DNA of 64,000 nt from Saprospirales bacterium (GCA_016711045.1 JADJTT010000012.1:248001-312000); one strand, 5' to 3'. Counted from the first letter of the stretch, positions 9,103 to 18,829 are shown. Program-made: numbers and translations. Notes: generated from the letters alone by a model not told the origin.

Positions 9103-10245
9103 TTAGTCTACGATCATTGACGCCCGATCCAGTTCCTGCTGCCGGATGGTTGAGGGCAATTCGCGGTATTCGTATTGCTGGTTGCGCAGTTGGGGCACAA
9201 ACCCGGCCTCGCGAATGGCATCCTGGATACCATTGGCCGTGAAGCGGAATTTGGCGCCCGCTGCGGAAACCACATTTTCTTCAATCATGATACTGCCAAA
9301 GTCGTTGGCCCCGGCGTGCAGGCAGATCTGCCCGATGTTTTTCCCCACCGTCAGCCACGAGGCCTGGATATTGGAGATATTGGGCAGCATGATGCGGCTC
9401 AGGGCGATCATGCGCACGTACTCATCGCTTGTCACCGTATTGCGGGCGCGCTTCAGGCGCTTGAGCATGGTGTCTTCATCCTGAAATGGCCAGGGGATGA
9501 ATGCGATGAAGCCTTTGGCATCTTCCGGTTTTTCGGCCTGTACCTCGCGTATCCACACCAGATGCTCCATGCGCTCATAGTTGGTCTCGATATGCCCGAA
9601 CATCATGGTAGCGGAAGTCGTGAGGCGCAATTGGTGGGCGGCACGCATGACGTCGAGCCACTCTTGTCCGCCACACTTGCCTTTGGAGATCAGGCGTCGC
9701 ACGCGGTCGTTGAGAATTTCGGCGCCGGCGCCGGGCAGTGAATCGAGCCCGGCTTCTTTCAGGGCCTTGAGCACCTCGTAATGCGAGCGTTTATCCAGCT
9801 TGGAAATATGTGCGATCTCGGGCGGACCGAGTGCGTGGAGTTTCAGGCTGGGATAAAGTTTCTTCAACTCGCTGAAGGTTCGCACATAAAAGTCCAGTCC
9901 CAGGTCGGGGTGGTGGCCTCCTTGCAGCAGCAACTGTTCTCCTCCCAATTCGAAGAGCTCGTCAATTTTTTGCTTGTATTCTTCGATGGTTGTCGTGTAT
10001 GCCTCTTCATGTCCCGGACGCCGGTAGAAGTTGCAAAATTTGCAGTTGGCGATACAGACGTTGGTCGTATTGGAGTTGCGATCGATAATCCAGGTGACAT
10101 CATTGCCCGGCACATGGTGTTGCCGGAGGCGGTTGCCCACATACATCAATTCCGCCGTGGAGGCATTCTCCAAAAGAAAGACGCCCTCCTCGGCGGTGAG
10201 GAACTCGAGATCTAATGCCCGATGTAGTAAATCAGCTACTTGCAT
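9103..10245 (-). CDS. mqnC: Cyclic dehypoxanthine futalosine synthase (MqnC), radical SAM
   Basis: A radical SAM enzyme that cyclises dehypoxanthine futalosine in the futalosine route to menaquinone. CIANCKFCNFYR near residues 64-74 supplies the CX3CX2C cluster ligands. GGEQLLLQGGHHPDLGLDFY, LDSLPGAGAEILNDRVR and FIAFIPWPFQDEDTML are MqnC-type signatures that separate it from MqnE. The start MQVADLLHRALD was chosen over a frame 23 residues longer whose N-terminus does not match the family. Its presence implies menaquinone respiration. A large AT-rich hairpin lies just upstream. Confidence 0.93.
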   Translation of the reverse strand: MQVADLLHRALDLEFLTAEEGVFLLENASTAELMYVGNRLRQHHVPGNDVTWIIDRNSNTTNVCIANCKFCNFYRRPGHEEAYTTTIEEYKQKIDELFELGGEQLLLQGGHHPDLGLDFYVRTFSELKKLYPSLKLHALGPPEIAHISKLDKRSHYEVLKALKEAGLDSLPGAGAEILNDRVRRLISKGKCGGQEWLDVMRAAHQLRLTTSATMMFGHIETNYERMEHLVWIREVQAEKPEDAKGFIAFIPWPFQDEDTMLKRLKRARNTVTSDEYVRMIALSRIMLPNISNIQASWLTVGKNIGQICLHAGANDFGSIMIEENVVSAAGAKFRFTANGIQDAIREAGFVPQLRNQQYEYRELPSTIRQQELDRASMIVD

Positions 10246-10291
10246 GATAAATGATTGAGGGTGTAAGTTACAAACAATGAAGCGGAGATTG

Positions 10292-10366
10292 AGTTTTGAG
10301 TTTTTAATGTTCAATTTTCAGTTACCCCTCTTTTAACTGAAAATTGAAAATTAAAAACTCAAAACT
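10292..10366. repeat. Large AT-rich inverted repeat, 33-bp arms with one mismatch
   Basis: The left arm starts AGTTTTGAGTTTTTAAT and the right arm ends ATTAAAAACTCAAAACT, with a 9-nt loop. It begins at the stop codon of the DNA ligase gene and lies between it and mqnC. It may serve as a terminator of the ligase transcript or be a dispersed palindrome. Confidence 0.6.
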
Positions 10367-11942
10367 ACTTCAACATTTCCCTCAAACCAGTAAGCCTACC
10401 CGCCTCCTCCACTTTGCCATCCCGCCGCCAGCGAACCACCCGCGGAGCCCGTAAGGTGACGCCCGATTTGTGGCGGGTGGACCGGTCTATCCCATCAAAT
10501 TCGATCTCAAACACAAACTCGGGTTTGACGCTTCGCACAGGGCCAAAGCGCTCAACCGTATTTTTCCGGACCCATTCCGTGAGCTCAAACAACTCGGATT
10601 CGGTAAGTCCGGATCCGGTCTTGGTAAAAGGTACGAGCTGTCCTTCTTCATCCCACACGGCAAAGGTGAATTCGGTATACAAATTAGCCTTCCGGCCATC
10701 TCCGCGTTGGGCATAGAGCAGTACGGCGTCAATGGTAAAAGGGGGAACCTTGTATTTCCACCAATCCCCCTGCTTGCGGCCTGACCGATAGGGGGAGGAT
10801 TTTCGTTTGATCATCAGGCCTCCGCAATGGTATTCGCGGGCTTTGTCGCGCTCCTGCATGGCTTCTTCCCATGATTCGATCTCCAAAAGTTCCGATACAT
10901 GGAGCACCTCTCCTGCGGGCGCCAACTGTTCCAGTAGCTCCCTTCGGGCTGTCAAAGGTTTGGTGCGCAGATCGCTACCCTGCCATTCCAACACATCGTA
11001 GGCCTTGAAGATCACAGGGGTTTCCTGCAGGGCTTTCTTCGTCACACTTTTGCGAACTAACCGAGTATGCAACTCATTTAAGGGCAGTGGCTGTCCGTCT
11101 TTAAATGGAAGGATCTCCCCATCGAGTGCTATACCATTGGGCAAGGATTCAAGTAGGGAGTGGTATTCGGGGAATTTATCGGTGAGCAGCTCTTCCGCCC
11201 GCGACCAAACGAACAACTGCCCTTGCCGAATGATCAACTGTGCGCGAATGCCTTCCCACTTGCGCTCGAACTGCCATTCGTGCACTTCGCCCAGTTTTTG
11301 GGGATCTTGCTCCAGCGGGTATGCCAGAAAAAAGGGGTAGGGTTTGGAAAGGGCTGCCTCCTCTTCCCCCTGAAACAGGAGTTCCTCAAAGGAACTTTCA
11401 TCTGGCGACCATTCACTTATTAAGCGATGGGCCACCAGGTTTTCCTCCAGACCGGTATGTTGAGCCAGGGCCATTATCATCAGCTTTTGGGACATCCCCA
11501 ACCGAAGGCCGCCCGTGAGCAATTTATTGAATAAAAAACGTTCATCGGGGGGCATGTACGACCAAGCCTTGAAAACAGCATGCTTCTTCTCCGACTCTTC
11601 GTTTTCAGCCAGGGCCCGGGCGAAATCAATCCAATAGGAGAGCGTGTGCTCCTCGCCTCCAGCAGCAGGCGGTAAGATCAGGGCAATAGTTTCTGCCAGG
11701 TCGCCCACCATTTTATAACTTTCTTCAAACAACCAATTCGGTAAATTGGCATATTCCAACGCCCATTTGCGGAGCACCGCAGTAGTCAATACCCGGCCAG
11801 GTGGGCGGCGGGAGAGCATAGCGATCGTCCATAACTTGTCACTCGCTTCTGCGCTTTCAAAATACGAAACCAGTGCTGCGACCTTTTCAGGGGCCTTGGC
11901 GGTTTGATCGAGTTGGGCGAAGAGTTGGGCGAAATTTTTCAT
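10365..11942 (-). CDS. ATP-dependent DNA ligase of the cisplatin-damage-response type
   Basis: A 525-residue ATP-dependent DNA ligase. The N-terminal helical DNA-binding domain (to about 200) is followed by the adenylation domain with the nucleotidylation motif FERKWEGIR near residues 226-234 (Lys about 228; the usual KxDGxR here is KWEGIR), then GIALDGEILPF, then GLMIKRKSSPYRSGRKQGDWWKYK (motifs IV-V), and an OB domain. The length and motif form fit the bacterial ligases that travel with a metallo-beta-lactamase exonuclease and function in DNA damage repair. That exonuclease gene is directly upstream (12021-13028), 78 bases away and separated by two tandem hairpins. The helicase and phosphoesterase often found in this system are not in the window. 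Confidence 0.9.
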   Translation of the reverse strand: MKNFAQLFAQLDQTAKAPEKVAALVSYFESAEASDKLWTIAMLSRRPPGRVLTTAVLRKWALEYANLPNWLFEESYKMVGDLAETIALILPPAAGGEEHTLSYWIDFARALAENEESEKKHAVFKAWSYMPPDERFLFNKLLTGGLRLGMSQKLMIMALAQHTGLEENLVAHRLISEWSPDESSFEELLFQGEEEAALSKPYPFFLAYPLEQDPQKLGEVHEWQFERKWEGIRAQLIIRQGQLFVWSRAEELLTDKFPEYHSLLESLPNGIALDGEILPFKDGQPLPLNELHTRLVRKSVTKKALQETPVIFKAYDVLEWQGSDLRTKPLTARRELLEQLAPAGEVLHVSELLEIESWEEAMQERDKAREYHCGGLMIKRKSSPYRSGRKQGDWWKYKVPPFTIDAVLLYAQRGDGRKANLYTEFTFAVWDEEGQLVPFTKTGSGLTESELFELTEWVRKNTVERFGPVRSVKPEFVFEIEFDGIDRSTRHKSGVTLRAPRVVRWRRDGKVEEAGRLTGLREMLK

Positions 11943-11970
11943 AGAAAAGAGGAGGAGGGGAGAGGGAGGG

Positions 11971-12020
11971 AGACGCCAGGTATGGCGTCTTTACTTGAGG
12001 AGACGCCAGGTATGGCGTCT
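11971..12020. repeat. Two tandem 20-nt hairpin units (30-nt period)
   Basis: AGACGCCAGGTATGGCGTCT occurs twice, at 11971-11990 and 12001-12020, each followed by TTACT. Each unit has 8-bp arms and a GGTA loop. The second unit abuts the stop codon of the exonuclease gene, and both would sit in the leader of the ligase message. They could modulate ligase expression or be inserted small palindromes. Confidence 0.7.
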
Positions 12021-13028
12021 TTACTCGGTATGCGTTTCTTCAGATTGTTCGCCGTGGTATTCGCTGCCCATTTCGGCTGCCCAGATACCTTGTTCGTTGA
12101 GCCATTTGGCGAATTGACTGGTGTAGCCGTGCATCACGTAGACCTTCTCGGCCCCGGTGGCCAACACCGCTTCATTAAGTCCATCCCAATCGGCGTGATC
12201 AGACAACATAAAACCACGGTCGGCGCTTCGTCGACTGCGAGTGCCATTCATGGCCATCCAGCCGGACGCAAAACCGGTGGAATACTCCTTGAACCGGTGC
12301 ACCCAATTTGAGTTCACCGCAGAGGGAGGGGCAATGACAAAACTGCTTTCCATTCCATTGCGCAAATTATCGATCGTGGCTTTAGGGGCCGGGGGCAGTT
12401 TGAGGCCCTGGCTTTGCAGCACCTTATTGACCGACTCCACCGCTCCGTGGGTAAAGATCTTGCCGATGCGGGTGTCCAGGTATTTCAGGATGCGCTGGGC
12501 TTTACCCAGAGAATAGGCCATCATAATTGACGTCTTCCCCTCCTTCGCGTTGCCGCGCCACCAGTCGTTGATCTCCTGCATGACCTCCCGCTGGGGTTTC
12601 CAGCGAAACACCGGTAATCCGAACGTACTTTCAGTGATGAAGACGTTGCATTTTACGGGTTCAAAAGGCGTAGCGATGCCATCGTGCTCGGTCTTGTAAT
12701 CGCCCGACACTACCCACACTTCGCCCTGGTATTCCAGCCGAATTTGTGCAGAGCCCACGATATGCCCTGCCGGATGGAAGGAGATTTGCACCCCGTTAAT
12801 CGTACGTTCTTCTCCGTACGCTACGCTTTCGATACGCGGACCGTTGCCAAGGCGGTATTGGATCACTGGCTTTGCCTGGTGGGTACAGAGATAATACTTG
12901 TTACCCCATCGCGCATGGTCGGCGTGCCCATGGGTGATGAGCGCGCGACTCACCGGCTTCCAGGGATCGATGTAGACGTTAGCCTGTGGGCAGTAGATGC
13001 CTTTGTCGGTAAATTCGAGTAATGCCAT
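12021..13028 (-). CDS. Ligase-associated DNA exonuclease, metallo-beta-lactamase fold
   Basis: The metal-binding motif THGHADHARWG is at residues 32-42 (HxHxDH at 33-38). FHPAGHIVGSAQI, VSGDYKTEHDGI, TESTFGLPVF and SDHADWDGL near the C-terminus follow as in the beta-CASP/SNM1-like subgroup. At 335 residues it matches the usual length of the ligase-associated exonucleases that trim DNA ends before sealing. It is the upstream partner of the DNA ligase gene. A ~100-bp inverted-end repeat lies in its leader. Confidence 0.9.
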   Translation of the reverse strand: MALLEFTDKGIYCPQANVYIDPWKPVSRALITHGHADHARWGNKYYLCTHQAKPVIQYRLGNGPRIESVAYGEERTINGVQISFHPAGHIVGSAQIRLEYQGEVWVVSGDYKTEHDGIATPFEPVKCNVFITESTFGLPVFRWKPQREVMQEINDWWRGNAKEGKTSIMMAYSLGKAQRILKYLDTRIGKIFTHGAVESVNKVLQSQGLKLPPAPKATIDNLRNGMESSFVIAPPSAVNSNWVHRFKEYSTGFASGWMAMNGTRSRRSADRGFMLSDHADWDGLNEAVLATGAEKVYVMHGYTSQFAKWLNEQGIWAAEMGSEYHGEQSEETHTE

Positions 13029-13079
13029 CGGGGGTATAACAGCTAAGGAGAAGGAGGAGTTGAATGGGGCATTTTTTAT

Positions 13080-13180
13080 TAAACCGCGAAGGCGCTAAGG
13101 GCGCAAAGAAGCCTGATTTTTAAAATTACCTGAATTGCATCAGGGTAACCTCTTTGCGGCCTTAGCGCCTTCCCGGTTTA
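13080..13180. repeat. ~100-bp inverted-end repeat element, copy 1
   Basis: Ends TAAACCGCGAAGGCGCTAAG and its imperfect complement (CTTAGCGCCTTCCCGGTTTA) enclose about 45 nt of unrelated interior. Three more copies are at 26819, 31228 and 34198. It lies 12 bases after the upstream gene's stop and 51 bases before the exonuclease start. It has no coding capacity, so it is non-autonomous. Confidence 0.85.
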
Positions 13181-13192
13181 TTTAATTTTTCC

Positions 13193-15715
13193 CTACTCTA
13201 CCAATACTTTTCGAATTCCCTTCCCATCTCCGCTATCGAGCTGCACAAAGTAGATGCCTTTGGGCAATTGCTGCAGATCGAGCACCGCTGTATTCGTTAG
13301 TCCATCTGCTTGTTGCACCAAAATTGCCCGGCCGAGGGTATTGAGGACGCGGATCGTCACCTGCTCGGTCGTTTCTCCCCATTTCAAGTTGAAGAGGCCG
13401 GAGGATGGATTCGGGTATACCTGGAAAGCCAGCTCCTGCTGCACGGGTTCAAATGCCCCGGTAATGGCGTCTTCTAAAGGCGAATCACCAAGACTGATCA
13501 GGTAAGAGGACACGATCAGGTGAGGATTGAACCCGTCGTCGCAATTGGGACATTGAATACCAGAATAACAATCGGGATTATTCGGGTGACAGACATCGAC
13601 GTAATTTTCATTGAAAATATACTTGTATTCGATGCTCCCTGACCCCACATAGGGTGTCATGTCGAAATCAAACCACGGGGCGATAGATCCCGGGCACCAC
13701 CCTGCCCGGTCGTAAAACCAGGTGCCGTTTTGGGGGTTGCAGCCGTCCGGGTTGGGGTTACAATCCTGCCAGTTGTCCTGTGCAAAGGTCTGTGTGCCGT
13801 TAATGTGGATGTGGTGAATGTCGTGGTGAAATTCGGCAGCATTACCAGTGTTGTTGTCGCCCCAGCCATGACCGGAGGAGACCAGCTTGATCTTGGCCGC
13901 CTGCGTATTGGCAGGAAAGTCTGCTTCAAAGACCTCGCAGGGCTGCAAATTGGCCGGATCGCCAAACTGGTAGGTTTTGTACCACAATTTGGTGATCGAG
14001 CTATAGGCGTTATCCGGTGTACCTGCTTTATAGGAAAGGTTCAGGGTGTATTCAAAGCCATTGCCCTGCGTGCCGAGGTAAAAACGAACGGCTACCTTGC
14101 CCTGAAGGATGGACATAAAGTCAGTCAGGTCAACGGAGTGACTGCAGGCGGTTCCGTAAGGGGTGATGTAGCGGATGACCTCATACCATTCGCCGTTATG
14201 GCCTTTTACTTCCACACCCGACACCCGGTCCCAGGGGTCGCATCCACCCGGTGGACAAGAGATATCCAACGTCGCGATGATCTGATCGAAAGCGCCGGCA
14301 TAACTGGGCAGTTCTGCTTCGACGATTTGCGAACCGATATCCGAATTCAACCAAACTTGCTGGCCTGCATTGGCAACCATATTAGATGCCTGGTCGACCA
14401 CGGTAAAGTTCACGGTTTCGGTACTGGAGGCGCCGTAGTTGTTGGTGGCGATAATATTCAGGGTATAGGCGCCATAAGCAGGCGGTGTCCACCAACCGGT
14501 ATAATGGTCATTGCCCCAGTCTTTGGCATCGATTGAAGTACCGTCTATTTCAAATTTCACATTGGTCACCGAAAAAAGATCGGGGTAGCCAATGCTGGAA
14601 ATAGCCGCCAGTTGTATAGGCCCCAGGGTAGGCACAAACACGTCGCCGGAAAGGGGACTGCGCGCATCTGTCACCGGCACATACGTGTCGGGATCCAGCA
14701 CCTGAAACGAGTTAAAAAGATCGGCGGCGGGGTCGTAGCTCCCATCTCCCGGCTGGCTGGCCTTAATGAGCACCTCACCTACTTCTCCGGTCAGGGTGAC
14801 GATATCTCCCACTACAACCGCCGGACCTGAAACCACTTCAAATATGACCGGCAATCCGGAACTGGTAGATGCATTCAAGGTAAAGGGTGGATCGGAGATC
14901 AGCTTGTCCGGAATTTGCGGAAACGTAATCGCCTGGAAGCTGCTGTTCAGTTCCCCGCCAAAATTGGAGGTTTCTCCCGTCAAGGCGAAGTTAACCAGAT
15001 TGCCATCGCGTACCCCAGGTTCGATCTCACAGATAAGGGAAGAAATAGACGTATTGTCTTCCCCCGGCACGCCCTGGTTAAACTTGTAGTACAACTGCAG
15101 ATTGGCTTCGAAGCCCGTCAGTTCGTTTTGCATCATATCCTGGAGATCAGTAGGAGTCAGCGCTTTGTTCCATAGAGACACCTCGTCTACTCGCCCGCCG
15201 AATACAAAATTGAAGCCACCCTGGATACTTTTTCCGATGCCGAACGCGCGATTTGTAGAAGTGATGGTTCCGCTAGCCGCCGCACTTCCAATCGACACCC
15301 CGTCGATAAAGAGTTCTATCTTGCTGCCGTTGTATACCCAGGCCACGTGCTGCCAGACCTGCGGCTGGATGGTGAAGGCCGGAGCTACAAATTCGTAAAG
15401 TGTGTTGCTTTGGTTTTTAAACCGGCACTCGATGGTGCCGTTGTTCAACTGGATAAGGTACATTTCTCCATTCCCGGTTCCGCCGCCGCGGAAGCCCATC
15501 ATACCCTGGCCGTAAGCCAGTTCATCCGTGTAAAACCACCCTGCCATCGAAATGGCATTGGAATTGGCGATGTATTGCGAGGCATTTGGCACCTCTACAA
15601 AGTCATCGACCCTGTCAAAATGCAGGTATTGATTGGATTGGGAAAAGAGACTGCCCGTGCTCCACAAAACGACGAGCAATGTCATGAATTTTCTGGTTGA
15701 GTAGTGGTACTTCAT
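13193..15715 (-). CDS. T9SS-exported LamG / PNGase F-like protein
   Basis: A secreted protein of 840 residues. It has a signal peptide (LLVVLWSTGSLFSQ) and a LamG/concanavalin-like domain at about 30-215 (YLHFDRVDDFVEVPNAS). An Ig-like region follows at about 255-440. A PNGase F-type double domain spans about 455-755, with CPPGGCDPWDRVSGVEVK, LVSSGHGWGDNNTGNAAEFH near 615, and YDRAGWCPGSIAPWFDFD near 670. These three motifs characterise peptide-N-glycosidase F, which releases N-glycans from asparagine. The C-terminal ~75 residues (FQVYPNPSSGLFNLKW to GKGIRKVLVE) form a type A T9SS sorting domain, so the protein is exported and probably held at the cell surface. Activity is inferred only. A GH38 mannosidase is encoded 19 kb away. 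Confidence 0.85.
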   Translation of the reverse strand: MKYHYSTRKFMTLLVVLWSTGSLFSQSNQYLHFDRVDDFVEVPNASQYIANSNAISMAGWFYTDELAYGQGMMGFRGGGTGNGEMYLIQLNNGTIECRFKNQSNTLYEFVAPAFTIQPQVWQHVAWVYNGSKIELFIDGVSIGSAAASGTITSTNRAFGIGKSIQGGFNFVFGGRVDEVSLWNKALTPTDLQDMMQNELTGFEANLQLYYKFNQGVPGEDNTSISSLICEIEPGVRDGNLVNFALTGETSNFGGELNSSFQAITFPQIPDKLISDPPFTLNASTSSGLPVIFEVVSGPAVVVGDIVTLTGEVGEVLIKASQPGDGSYDPAADLFNSFQVLDPDTYVPVTDARSPLSGDVFVPTLGPIQLAAISSIGYPDLFSVTNVKFEIDGTSIDAKDWGNDHYTGWWTPPAYGAYTLNIIATNNYGASSTETVNFTVVDQASNMVANAGQQVWLNSDIGSQIVEAELPSYAGAFDQIIATLDISCPPGGCDPWDRVSGVEVKGHNGEWYEVIRYITPYGTACSHSVDLTDFMSILQGKVAVRFYLGTQGNGFEYTLNLSYKAGTPDNAYSSITKLWYKTYQFGDPANLQPCEVFEADFPANTQAAKIKLVSSGHGWGDNNTGNAAEFHHDIHHIHINGTQTFAQDNWQDCNPNPDGCNPQNGTWFYDRAGWCPGSIAPWFDFDMTPYVGSGSIEYKYIFNENYVDVCHPNNPDCYSGIQCPNCDDGFNPHLIVSSYLISLGDSPLEDAITGAFEPVQQELAFQVYPNPSSGLFNLKWGETTEQVTIRVLNTLGRAILVQQADGLTNTAVLDLQQLPKGIYFVQLDSGDGKGIRKVLVE

Positions 15716-15811
15716 GAACCGTATTTTTGATTAGAAAATGGAAGGAATTGAAAGTAGTACAAATCTCCAATATTCCATTTCATTGCCTCAAAAAAATAAA
15801 ATTGGGACAGG

Positions 15812-18800
15812 CTACTTTTTATTAAATATCAACCGCAACAGGGATGGCAGCACGATGAGCAACAAGGGCAATGCCAGCACCAACCCACCAATTACCGCAA
15901 TAGCCAGAGGCTGGTGCATTTGTGCCCCGGTGCCGATGCCGAGTGCCAACGGGAGCAGGGCAATGATAGCGCCCGTGGCCGTCATCAGCTTGGGCCGAAG
16001 ACGGGCAGCGATGGCATAATTCAGTGCCTCGTCGACCGAGCGATTATCGAACACCATCTGGAATTGTTGGAAGGTAAAAATGGAGTTTTCGGCGATGATA
16101 CCCACGATCATAATGATGCCTGTATAGCTGCCCACATTCAGTGGTGTACCGGTGAGATAAAGCGCCAGGTAGCTGCCCGCCACGCCCAGCACAGACACAA
16201 AAATGATAGCCAAGGCTACCCGTAAATGCCGGAACAGTACCAATAGCACCGTAAATACCAGCATCGTGGCCAGGATCAGAATAGTGAGCAGCTCCCGAAA
16301 ACTCTGTTGCTGCTCGGCGAAGGAGCCTCCGTATTCGATCCGGTAGCCCTGAGGCAAGGCAATTTCGCTTTTAACTTTCTGCTGAACCTCTTTCATCACA
16401 CTGCCCAAATCGCGGTTGTGAAGGCGGGCAGTTACCGCAGTGAGCAATTGCAGATCTTCTCGTTCGGTTTCGGCAACACCTTTTTCTACCCGCGCCTTCG
16501 TGAGCAAATGGAGAGGCAACAAGCTGCCGTCGGGCAAAAAAAGTCGGCTTTTTTCGAGCTTGTCCAATGAATTTTCCAGATAGCCCGGGTACAGCATACG
16601 CACGTCGACCATTTGTTCCTGTTCTTTCAGTTGGCCGATTACCACACCTTGCGTTCGGGTAGCCAGCTGAAACTGCAGATCTGCAGGCGTGAGACCAAAA
16701 CGATACAAGCTTGCCTCATCAGGGATAAAACTGATATTAGGGCCGGCGATCACAATACCGTCAAACACATCGGCGGTACCGGGGGTTTTTTCCACGATTT
16801 TAGCCACCTCCCGGGCAAGGGAACGGACTTTTTCCGGATCATTCCCAAAAACCTTCACTTCAATAGGCTGCACCGAGCTCATCAGGTCGCCGAGCATGTC
16901 GCCGATCACCTGCCCGAAGTCGACGATCAGTACGGGCAGGGTGCTTTCAATTTGCTGCCGGATATCGTCAATCACCTCCTCGGTCGTGCGACTGCGCTTC
17001 TTTTTAAGGCTGATCAGGTAGTCGCCCCTGCTTGGCTCTGTGATAAAAAAGCCCATCTGCGTCCCCGTGCGGCGGTTGTACGATTCGACTTCAGGGATAG
17101 CCGCGACAATGGCATCCACTTCTTCCAACATCCGGTTGGTCTCCTCAATGGATGTGCCTGGCGGGGAGTCATAGTCGAGCACGATTGTGCCTTCATCCAT
17201 TTCCGGAAGAAAGCCCGTTTGGAGCCTTGGAAATACCCAAAAAATAGCCGCCACCAAACCCGCGGCGAACAGGAAACTGATCCAGGGTTTTTTAATAAAA
17301 AATCGAACCCATCGCCGCTCGCGGACCTGGTGTGCTTCTTTTGTTTTTTTACTTTTTCGAAAAGAAAGCAACTGGTAAATGACGGGTAACCCGATCGCAG
17401 CTGACAGGAAGGAACAGCCCAAAGCCAGGATCATCGTATAGGCCAGTACTTTAAAATAAGCCCCTGCCACGCCGCTCATCAAGGAGAAGGGGATGAAAAT
17501 AACCATGGTGCTCAGGGAGGAGCCCACCAACACAGGTAGCAAGAGTTTCATCGCTTTTTGTACGGCCTCCGGCGCTTTCACTTCAGGATGCTCCTCCCGG
17601 ATCCGGTGAATTTGCTCCACCACCACGATGGCGTCGTCTATCATCAATCCGATTGCGGCCGCAATGGCGCCCAGCGTCATAATATTCAGGGTGTAGCCGA
17701 ATGCATAGAGCGCAATCAGCGTCAGTCCCAGGGTGAGTGGGATGACGAGCAGGGTCGTCAGACTCGCTTTGAGCGACCGCAGGAAAAGGATGGTAATAAA
17801 AATCGCCAGGCCCAATCCCAATAGCAGCGCGTCTTGCACACTTTGAATACTGTCGTCTACAAAGTCCGACTGGCGGTAAATGGGCTTCATTTCTACGCCT
17901 TTGGGGAGCAGGCCTTGCAACTCGGGGAGCTTTTCATCGATATGGCGGGCGAGGGCCGTCAGGTCGCCTTCGGGCTGTTTCAAAATATTCACTAACACGC
18001 CCTCCTTCCCGTTCGCATTGATCTTTATGTATTCTACTTTCTCATCGATGCGCAGGTTGGCAACATCCTTAAGCAGGACTACCCGCACGCCATCGTTGCG
18101 AAGCACAATGCGTTGGAGATCGTCCAGTTCGTCCAATCCTGCATCGGTGAGCGTGAGGTAGAGCCGACGATAATCCGGCAAGTACCCATTTGAGTTGATA
18201 AACCCGGTTTGTCCGACAGCGGTGGCAATATCCTGCGGGGTAATACCGAGGGCCGTCATTTTCTCTTCCAATAATTCGACGTGATACTCTTTTTCTTTGC
18301 CGCCCTGCACCTGCACCCCACCCACGCCATCGATTTGGGCGAAAAAAGGTTTGACGGTAAATAGGGCCAATTTTTTTAACTCGATCAGGCTCTTGTCGGG
18401 CGCTTCAAGTGAGTAGCCGAACACGGGCAGAATGGCAGGATTCATCCGTGCTACCGTGATTTGAACCGAGGGAGGCAAGGTATTTCGTATTTCAGCAATC
18501 TTGCTTTCGATCAGTTGCTGGCTTCGGAAGATATCCGCCTTCCAGTCGAGCAGGATATTCAGTTCACTGCTCCCTCGACTGGTGGTGCTTCGAATCGTCT
18601 TCGTGCCCGGCACCTCGCGGATGGCTTCTTCCAGTGGCCGGGTGACGGTGATCATCATCATATCCACCGGTTGTTCGCCGTTGTCTGCAATGATCTTTAT
18701 TTTGGGGAAAGTGATCTCCGGGAAGAGGGACACCTGCATCCGTTGAAAAACGTAACCCGCCCCCAGCAGCACGACCAGTATGAAAAAGAGAATAGGTGCC

Positions 18801-18826
18801 TTATAGTCTTCAAAAAAAGAACGCAT
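15812..18826 (-). CDS. RND-family efflux pump inner-membrane subunit
   Basis: A 1004-residue RND transporter with the internal duplication of the family: one TM helix near the start (LFFILVVLLGAGYVF), a large periplasmic loop, a six-helix bundle at about 330-490, and the same again to the end. TM4 carries AAAIGLMIDDAIVVVEQIH, with the paired aspartates of proton-coupled multidrug pumps rather than the metal-pump pattern. It is the last gene of an operon that also encodes its likely membrane-fusion lipoprotein (22461) and TolC channel (23399). The substrate is unknown; neighbours suggest defence against cationic peptides or metals. Confidence 0.92.
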   Translation of the reverse strand: MRSFFEDYKAPILFFILVVLLGAGYVFQRMQVSLFPEITFPKIKIIADNGEQPVDMMMITVTRPLEEAIREVPGTKTIRSTTSRGSSELNILLDWKADIFRSQQLIESKIAEIRNTLPPSVQITVARMNPAILPVFGYSLEAPDKSLIELKKLALFTVKPFFAQIDGVGGVQVQGGKEKEYHVELLEEKMTALGITPQDIATAVGQTGFINSNGYLPDYRRLYLTLTDAGLDELDDLQRIVLRNDGVRVVLLKDVANLRIDEKVEYIKINANGKEGVLVNILKQPEGDLTALARHIDEKLPELQGLLPKGVEMKPIYRQSDFVDDSIQSVQDALLLGLGLAIFITILFLRSLKASLTTLLVIPLTLGLTLIALYAFGYTLNIMTLGAIAAAIGLMIDDAIVVVEQIHRIREEHPEVKAPEAVQKAMKLLLPVLVGSSLSTMVIFIPFSLMSGVAGAYFKVLAYTMILALGCSFLSAAIGLPVIYQLLSFRKSKKTKEAHQVRERRWVRFFIKKPWISFLFAAGLVAAIFWVFPRLQTGFLPEMDEGTIVLDYDSPPGTSIEETNRMLEEVDAIVAAIPEVESYNRRTGTQMGFFITEPSRGDYLISLKKKRSRTTEEVIDDIRQQIESTLPVLIVDFGQVIGDMLGDLMSSVQPIEVKVFGNDPEKVRSLAREVAKIVEKTPGTADVFDGIVIAGPNISFIPDEASLYRFGLTPADLQFQLATRTQGVVIGQLKEQEQMVDVRMLYPGYLENSLDKLEKSRLFLPDGSLLPLHLLTKARVEKGVAETEREDLQLLTAVTARLHNRDLGSVMKEVQQKVKSEIALPQGYRIEYGGSFAEQQQSFRELLTILILATMLVFTVLLVLFRHLRVALAIIFVSVLGVAGSYLALYLTGTPLNVGSYTGIIMIVGIIAENSIFTFQQFQMVFDNRSVDEALNYAIAARLRPKLMTATGAIIALLPLALGIGTGAQMHQPLAIAVIGGLVLALPLLLIVLPSLLRLIFNKK

Positions 18827-18829
18827 GCC

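Noticed and set aside
16613..17389. A long plus-strand frame inside the RND gene
   Set aside because: It is the mirror of an unambiguous RND transporter and shows no domain of its own.
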